A DNA stretch of 11,015 nt. It comes from Flavobacterium psychrophilum. GTDB taxonomy: Bacteria > Bacteroidota > Bacteroidia > Flavobacteriales > Flavobacteriaceae. The notes beneath the pieces are model-generated. The model was given only the letters and a program-made list of their open reading frames with translations. It did no database searches and was not told the origin of the DNA. Below, in pieces: positions 7,221-11,015 of the stretch. The stretch covers positions 1 to 11,015 of the forward strand of contig CAMBHH010000114.1 in NCBI GenBank assembly GCA_945866505.1, read 5' to 3'. The number at the start of each line of letters is the position of its first letter. Position 1 is the first letter of the stretch. The position numbers were made by a program, and so were the translations under genes.

Positions 7221-8591
7221 CTAGTTTCTTTGAAACATTTTTTTAATTAAAACGTTCAAATCTTTTCCCTTTACGCTGTAGGACTTGAAAACTACAACCG
7301 GAAAAGCAACTCCAAAAGCAAGGGCAAATAGAATAAATACGGTCGAAATTCCATAAGAAAAGGTTTGAATCACTTCTTCAACTGCTGGCTTCTGACCGTT
7401 GTCATTACTTATCCAGGCAATCATTCCCATCATAAATTCATAACTTATCAATCCAGGAATCATATTGATCACAGCTGGAATCATAAAAATGATAGGAGGA
7501 GTGTGAGCTCGGTGAGCAAAATACATTCCTGAAATGCCAACAAAGGAAGAAGCAACAAAAATCGATAGAATAAGATTAATATCTAATTCTGAAAACAAAA
7601 TATATTTAATCAAATATCCAACTGCTCCAAGCAAAAATACGGTCCATAATGCTCTCTTTGGCGTGTTAAACATGAGTGCAAAGCCTAAGGAAGTAACTCC
7701 TCCGAAAATCAGTTTAGAAATCTCAATACCCAAACCTTGTGGTTCAAATGCCTCTCGAATTTGTATTTGCAGTTTCGATAAATCAAATGCATTTATTTCA
7801 TTGATTAATGGTATTTCAAAAATCATTGCCGAAGTGAAGAAACCGAAAGCAATCATTAAAATAAGCATTAGACTATAGATAAATCGTGCCGTACCCGATT
7901 CAAAATACCCTTCTAAATAATCAATAAACGCATTAATCAATACCGCTCCAGGGATTAGGTATAGAACAGACACCACAAGAGCTTCTTTTACTTGAATATT
8001 AAAAAATACACCAGAAAAATGAATGAATAAAGTAGATAGGGTTGCACCAATAAAAAAAGCAACCATATGATTGTGGTGCTTTAGCATTAAAGATCTTCTA
8101 ACATAATAGCCAAATAAGGTAGAAAAGTAAACTAGTAAGGATTGCAACCAATCTCCATCAAATAACATACATAGTGCCACACTGGCAAATGGAGCCAAAG
8201 CATATAATTGTAAATCTGAATACACTTTCTTGGCTTTTATTTGTTTTAATATCGCTTTAATTTCTTCGATCGAAATCTTGTTTTCAAAAACGTCCCAAGA
8301 CAAAATGCTAATTTCTGATATAGTTTCAAAATTTAAACCTTTCGTTTTTATGGTTTTAGCTAAGGTAAGAACCTTAAATTTATTTTGTTTGTAAACCGAT
8401 ATTACAATACCAGTATAGGTCAAAACCAACTCACAATGATAACCCAAACCTATAGCAATTCGCTCTAAATTTCGAATGATTCTTGCAGTATGCGCACCAC
8501 TAGTAATCATCATCTCTCCAATCTCAGTCAGTAAATTTAATACTGATTGTGCTTTAGTATCTTCGATTATTTTTTGTGGTTCGTCTAGCAT
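7221..8591 (-). CDS. Threonine/serine exporter family protein (fused ThrE)
   Basis: A 456-residue inner-membrane protein of the ThrE family, whose characterised member in Corynebacterium exports threonine and serine. The N-terminal cytoplasmic part (about 15-125) carries the family pattern GEMMITSGAHTARIIRNLERIA. Two membrane blocks follow: about 125-260 (with YLIPGAVLINAFID, the first domain, PF06738 type) and about 290-440 (with PPIIFMIPAVINMIPG, the second domain, PF12821 type). Roughly ten hydrophobic segments are visible. Some bacteria split these domains between two genes; here they are fused at full length. The gene is single, convergent with the signalling block and divergent from pckA. 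Its promoter region has a palindrome placed exactly as in front of pckA. A decayed relative lies at 447-770. The substrate is inferred from family only. Confidence 0.88.
   Translation of the reverse strand: MLDEPQKIIEDTKAQSVLNLLTEIGEMMITSGAHTARIIRNLERIAIGLGYHCELVLTYTGIVISVYKQNKFKVLTLAKTIKTKGLNFETISEISILSWDVFENKISIEEIKAILKQIKAKKVYSDLQLYALAPFASVALCMLFDGDWLQSLLVYFSTLFGYYVRRSLMLKHHNHMVAFFIGATLSTLFIHFSGVFFNIQVKEALVVSVLYLIPGAVLINAFIDYLEGYFESGTARFIYSLMLILMIAFGFFTSAMIFEIPLINEINAFDLSKLQIQIREAFEPQGLGIEISKLIFGGVTSLGFALMFNTPKRALWTVFLLGAVGYLIKYILFSELDINLILSIFVASSFVGISGMYFAHRAHTPPIIFMIPAVINMIPGLISYEFMMGMIAWISNDNGQKPAVEEVIQTFSYGISTVFILFALAFGVAFPVVVFKSYSVKGKDLNVLIKKMFQRN
7224..7244 (+). terminator. Weak hairpin with T-tract ending the signalling block
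   Basis: GTTTC-TTT-GAAAC (7224-7236) forms a 5-bp stem and is followed by ATTTTTTT. It lies inside the last codons of the convergent exporter gene. The stem is short, so this is a weak candidate for rightward termination. Confidence 0.3.
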
Positions 8592-8634
8592 AATTTGGTA
8601 AATGAGATCTAAAAAATCTTTTTTTTATTTGTGT

Positions 8635-8642
8635 CAAAATTA
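8635..8642 (-). promoter_or_regulatory. -7 box TAATTTTG of the exporter gene
   Basis: On the minus strand TAATTTTG (8642 down to 8635) matches TAnnTTTG and lies 43 bases from the ATG. There is no TTG at -33 spacing; instead a perfect palindrome begins 22 bases upstream of the box, which fits a promoter that depends on a bound regulator. Confidence 0.55.
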
Positions 8643-8662
8643 AGGATTAATAATTTAGCTGC

Positions 8663-8678
8663 TATGATAATTATCATA
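8663..8678. promoter_or_regulatory. Operator-like palindrome, exporter side
   Basis: TATGATAATTATCATA is a perfect 16-base palindrome. Its core TGATAATTATCA (8665-8676) recurs at 8739-8750. Relative to the exporter promoter the core ends 22 bases before TAATTTTG, putting its centre near -40. The core fits the FNR/CRP-type layout TGAT-N4-ATCA. The binding protein is unknown. Confidence 0.6.
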
Positions 8679-8738
8679 TAAAAAACCTCGCGAAGCCTTG
8701 AAAACAAAGAAATCGTTTTCGTAGATTTTTTAGAAATA

Positions 8739-8750
8739 TGATAATTATCA
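8739..8750. promoter_or_regulatory. Operator-like palindrome, pckA side
   Basis: TGATAATTATCA, a perfect 12-base palindrome and exact copy of the core at 8665-8676. It ends 22 bases before the pckA box TAATTTTG, the same distance as on the exporter side. Centre-to-centre spacing of the two palindromes is 74 bases, about seven turns of B-DNA, so they face the same side of the helix. Confidence 0.6.
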
Positions 8751-8772
8751 GGTTTATTGGATGGGAATTTCT

Positions 8773-8780
8773 TAATTTTG
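8773..8780 (+). promoter_or_regulatory. -7 box TAATTTTG of pckA
   Basis: TAATTTTG matches the Bacteroidota -7 consensus and sits 41 bases before the pckA ATG. The nearest TTG (8757-8759) is only 13 bases upstream, too close for a normal -33 element, so activation from the palindrome at 8739-8750 is plausible. Confidence 0.55.
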
Positions 8781-8821
8781 GTAAAGAATTTAAAGGATAA
8801 CACAAATAAAAAAATTGAATC

Positions 8822-10462
8822 ATGAAAAACATTAAAATTATTCAGGAATTACACAGTTTAGGTATTACAGGCTATCACGAAGTGTCATATAATCCTTCTT
8901 ATGAAGAATTGTATCAAGCTGAGGTGTCTCATAAAAGAAAAGGTTTTGAAAAAGGTGCTGTGACAGATACAGGATGCGTTGCTGTTAAAACAGGAATTTT
9001 TACAGGTCGTTCCCCTAAAGATAGATATATTGTAAAAGATGATATTTCTAAGGATACCATTTGTTGGGATAAAGAATCCGGAATTAGTTCTCCTAACTAT
9101 CCAACAACAAAAGAAGTGTGGGACGATTTGAAAGCACTTACTTTAGAGCAACTTTCAACTTCACCTAAATTATACGTTGTAGATGCTTTTTGTGGAACTA
9201 ACGTTGACACTCGACTTAAAGTTCGTTTCGTAATGGAAGTAGCTTGGCAAGCACACTTTGTAACTAATATGTTCATCAGACCATCTATATATGAATTAGA
9301 AAACTTTGGCGAACCAGACTTCATTGTAATGAATGCTTCTAAGGCTACTAATCCAAACTGGAAAGCGCAAGGTTTGAATTCAGAAAATTTTGTATTATTT
9401 AATCTTACTGAGAAAATCCAAATTATTGGTGGTACTTGGTACGGTGGTGAAATGAAAAAAGGAATGTTCGCTATGATGAACTACTACTTGCCGCTTAAAG
9501 GTATGGCTTCTATGCACTGTTCTGCTAACGTAGGTTCAGAGGGTGATGTTGCAGTTTTCTTTGGTCTTTCTGGAACAGGAAAAACTACACTATCTGCTGA
9601 CCCAAAAAGATATTTAATTGGTGATGACGAACACGGTTGGGACGACAACGGCGTATTCAACTACGAAGGGGGATGTTATGCTAAAGTAATTGACTTAAGC
9701 GAAAACAATGAACCAGACATTTGGAGAGCAATCAAAAGAGACGCATTATTAGAAAATGTTATCGTTGATGAGTATGGAGCTATTGATTATTATGATCATT
9801 CTATCACTGAAAACTCTAGAGTTTCTTACCCAATTTATAATATTAGCAAAATTGTTTTGCCTTCTAAAGCAGGACACGCTAGCAAAATCATCTATCTTTC
9901 TGCTGATGCATTTGGTGTATTGCCTCCAGTTTCTGTTCTTACTGAGGATCAAGCTGCATACCACTTCCTTTGTGGATATACATCGAAATTGGCCGGAACT
10001 GAAAGAGGAATTACTGCTCCAGAACCATCTTTCTCACCTGCTTTTGGTGAAGCGTTCTTAACCTTACACCCAACAATGTATTCTAAGACATTAATCGGTA
10101 AAATGAAAGAACACAAAGCAACAGCCTATCTAGTAAATACAGGTTGGAATGGAACAGGAAAAAGAATTTCTTTAAAAAATACAAGAGCCATCATTGATGC
10201 TATCATTAACGGTGATATCAATAAAGCAGAAACTAAAACTATTCCGTTCTTGAATTTAACGTTCCCTACTGCTTTACCAAATGTAAGCGAAGGAATCCTA
10301 GACCCAAGAAGTACTTATGCTGATAAAGCCGAATGGGATGATAAAGCTAAGGATTTATCTGCTCGATATATCAAATATTTTGAGCAATATACAGGTAACG
10401 AAGAAGGAAAACGTTTAGTTGCTGCTGGACCTTCATTAGATGCTGTTGCTGTTGAAGCATAA
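8822..10462 (+). CDS. pckA: Phosphoenolpyruvate carboxykinase (ATP)
   Basis: Converts oxaloacetate and ATP to phosphoenolpyruvate, CO2 and ADP, the committed step of gluconeogenesis; cytoplasmic. The 546-residue length is close to the usual 540. Key parts: substrate loop [11 protein letters not shown] (61-71, Arg63), WYGGEMKKG (206-214, Lys213), His232, the P-loop [11 protein letters not shown] (248-258, Lys254/Thr255), GDDEHGWDD (267-275, Asp269), Arg333 in NSRVSYPI, and the [13 protein letters not shown] block (359-371). Lys213, His232, Lys254, Asp269 and Arg333 carry the same numbers as the metal- and nucleotide-binding residues of the E. coli enzyme, so all catalytic residues are intact. 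It is divergent from the exporter gene with a mirrored promoter arrangement, followed by its own hairpin terminator, and so likely monocistronic. Absence of an upstream Shine-Dalgarno is normal for this group. Confidence 0.98.
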   Translation: MKNIKIIQELHSLGITGYHEVSYNPSYEELYQAEVSHKRKGFEKGAVTDTGCVAVKTGIFTGRSPKDRYIVKDDISKDTICWDKESGISSPNYPTTKEVWDDLKALTLEQLSTSPKLYVVDAFCGTNVDTRLKVRFVMEVAWQAHFVTNMFIRPSIYELENFGEPDFIVMNASKATNPNWKAQGLNSENFVLFNLTEKIQIIGGTWYGGEMKKGMFAMMNYYLPLKGMASMHCSANVGSEGDVAVFFGLSGTGKTTLSADPKRYLIGDDEHGWDDNGVFNYEGGCYAKVIDLSENNEPDIWRAIKRDALLENVIVDEYGAIDYYDHSITENSRVSYPIYNISKIVLPSKAGHASKIIYLSADAFGVLPPVSVLTEDQAAYHFLCGYTSKLAGTERGITAPEPSFSPAFGEAFLTLHPTMYSKTLIGKMKEHKATAYLVNTGWNGTGKRISLKNTRAIIDAIINGDINKAETKTIPFLNLTFPTALPNVSEGILDPRSTYADKAEWDDKAKDLSARYIKYFEQYTGNEEGKRLVAAGPSLDAVAVEA

Positions 10463-10486
10463 TATTCTTTCAAGTTTATAAATTTA

Positions 10487-10540
10487 AAACCATCTGTTTG
10501 AATTGTTTTTTAAACTGAAACAACACTACAGGTGGTTTTT
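10487..10540 (+). terminator. Intrinsic terminator of pckA
   Basis: AAACCATCTGT (10487-10497) pairs with ACAGGTGGTTT (10528-10538) over 11 bp including one G-U pair. Inside, TTGTTT can pair with AAACAA to extend the structure, and a run of five T follows. It begins 24 bases after the pckA stop. Confidence 0.75.
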
Positions 10541-10572
10541 AACAATTTACTTGCATTAAGTTAAAATAAAAA

Positions 10573-10604
10573 TTGCTTTATAACTATATTTTCTACTATA
10601 TTTG
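10573..10604 (+). promoter_or_regulatory. Promoter of the his operon
   Basis: TTG (10573-10575), 21 bases, then TATATTTG (10597-10604), an exact TAnnTTTG box. This places transcription start near 10608-10612, about 30 bases ahead of the leader peptide and about 255 bases ahead of hisG. Confidence 0.65.
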
Positions 10605-10637
10605 CAATCGAATAAAAGGTTCTATCAAATAAAATTT

Positions 10638-10697
10638 ATGTTATCAATTCAGTTACATCACCATCATTTACAGTATTGCTCTCAAGCGATGTGTTAA
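10638..10697 (+). CDS. his operon leader peptide (HHHH)
   Basis: A 19-codon frame, MLSIQLHHHHLQYCSQAMC, stopping at TAA (10695-10697). Four consecutive His codons (CAT CAC CAT CAT, 10656-10667) sit upstream of a strong hairpin and the hisG start, the hallmark of ribosome-mediated attenuation. When charged His-tRNA is scarce the ribosome should stall on the His codons and leave 10682-10688 free; when His is plentiful it reaches the stop and masks that segment. The peptide itself probably has no function beyond this. It is too short for routine gene finders. The name hisL is used for such leaders in enterobacteria, but homology to those is not implied. Confidence 0.88.
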   Translation: MLSIQLHHHHLQYCSQAMC

Positions 10698-10735
10698 TGA
10701 TATGGATGTAAAATCATATTCTAAAACCCGTTTGA
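10682..10735 (+). promoter_or_regulatory. Candidate antiterminator pairing of the his attenuator
   Basis: TCAAGCG (10682-10688), inside the last codons of the leader peptide, can pair with CGTTTGA (10729-10735), the 5' arm of the terminator, over 7 bp with one G-U pair. The two structures exclude each other. Between them lies a small hairpin (ATATG 10700-10704 with CATAT 10715-10719). This is a by-eye fold with no energy calculation. Confidence 0.5.
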
Positions 10736-10758
10736 GTACATCAAACGGGTTTTTTATT
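10723..10758 (+). terminator. Attenuator (intrinsic terminator) of the his operon
   Basis: AAAACCCGTTTGA (10723-10735) pairs perfectly over 13 bp with TCAAACGGGTTTT (10741-10753) around the loop GTACA; the T-rich tail continues to 10760. It lies between the leader peptide and hisG on the same strand, so it would stop transcription before the structural genes when histidine is abundant. Confidence 0.9.
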
Positions 10759-10808
10759 TTATAAATCGTTGTTTTATGACTTGAATCCTCCAACCATAAA
10801 CCACACCC

Positions 10809-10843
10809 GAGGCGCAGCCGAATTGTATGGAGCGAAGCGGAAT
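10809..10843. repeat. GC-rich imperfect direct repeat ahead of hisG
   Basis: GAGGCGCAGCCGAAT (10809-10823) and GAGCGAAGCGGAAT (10830-10843) are imperfect direct copies 21 bases apart, start to start. They form a GC-rich island in an otherwise AT-rich leader, between the attenuator and the hisG start. Function unknown; it may be a small dispersed repeat or an RNA element. Confidence 0.5.
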
Positions 10844-10867
10844 AAAACCACAAACTAAAAATTAACA

Positions 10868-11015
10868 ATGAGTACTTTAAAAATTGCAATTCAAAAATCA
10901 GGACGTTTAAACGAAGAAAGCATTCAAATTCTAAAAGACTGCGGAATTTCTATTGACAACGGAAACGACCAACTCAAAGCCTCCGCTTCTAATTTTCCGT
11001 TGGAAGTTTTGTACC
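10868..11015 (+). CDS. hisG: ATP phosphoribosyltransferase, N-terminal part
   Basis: The first 49 codons of hisG, cut by the window edge. The product catalyses the first, feedback-inhibited step of histidine synthesis, condensing ATP with PRPP. The start MSTLKIAIQKSGRLNEES shows the typical HisG N terminus (LKIAIQKSGRL), in which the loop after the first strand contributes to the active site, and ASNFPLEVLY further on fits the long-form enzymes of this phylum. The His-codon leader and attenuator immediately upstream independently support the assignment and mark this as the first gene of a his operon. Confidence 0.93.
   Translation, partial: MSTLKIAIQKSGRLNEESIQILKDCGISIDNGNDQLKASASNFPLEVLY

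Noticed and set aside
8663..8678. Fur box
   Set aside because: The canonical Fur site TGATAATnATTATCA has a 7-1-7 layout; here the two half-sites abut without the central three bases, and neither pckA nor an exporter of this family is a usual iron-regulated gene.

Overview
The window is AT-rich, has Bacteroidota-type promoter boxes (TAnnTTTG) rather than sigma70 boxes, and lacks strong Shine-Dalgarno sites. Its proteins (GAF-PAS kinase with an Rcp1-like regulator, long-form HisG, ATP-type PckA, fused ThrE) read as those of a Flavobacterium or close flavobacterial relative. That assignment is an inference from style and gene content.

Layout. (1) Positions 1-410, minus strand: 5' part of a YidE/AspT-type transporter gene that runs off the window. 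(2) Positions about 447-770, minus strand: a decayed piece of a second threonine/serine exporter gene, with the reading frame still traceable, several in-frame stops and an internal deletion. (3) Positions 1065-7078, plus strand: a signalling block. It holds a GAF-PAS histidine kinase, a sensorless 242-residue kinase related to it, a Rcp1-like single-domain regulator, a degenerate 424-base gap, a large REC-PAS-HK-REC-Hpt hybrid kinase, and a single-domain regulator. A 29-codon signal-peptide-like stub overlaps the stop of the last regulator. None of these proteins has a DNA-binding output domain. (4) Positions 7221-8591, minus strand: intact thrE-like exporter. (5) Positions 8822-10462, plus strand: pckA. 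(6) Positions 10573-11015: the start of a histidine biosynthesis operon, with promoter, leader peptide of four consecutive His codons, attenuator hairpin, and the first 49 codons of hisG.

How they work together. The kinases and regulators look like a phosphorelay: GAF-PAS kinase and short kinase feeding the small regulator, and the hybrid kinase with its own Hpt possibly feeding the last regulator. thrE and pckA are divergent. Their shared 230-base region is built as a mirror: each promoter has the perfect palindrome TGATAATTATCA exactly 22 bases upstream of an identical TAATTTTG box, and the two palindromes are 74 bases apart (about seven helical turns). This suggests that amino-acid export and gluconeogenesis are controlled together by one dimeric, CRP/FNR-like regulator. 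The his operon appears to be controlled by classical ribosome-mediated attenuation.

The strongest observations are the mirrored thrE/pckA operators, the thrE relic on the far side of the signalling block, and the complete his attenuator. I see no CRISPR array, tRNA, rRNA or intact insertion sequence.
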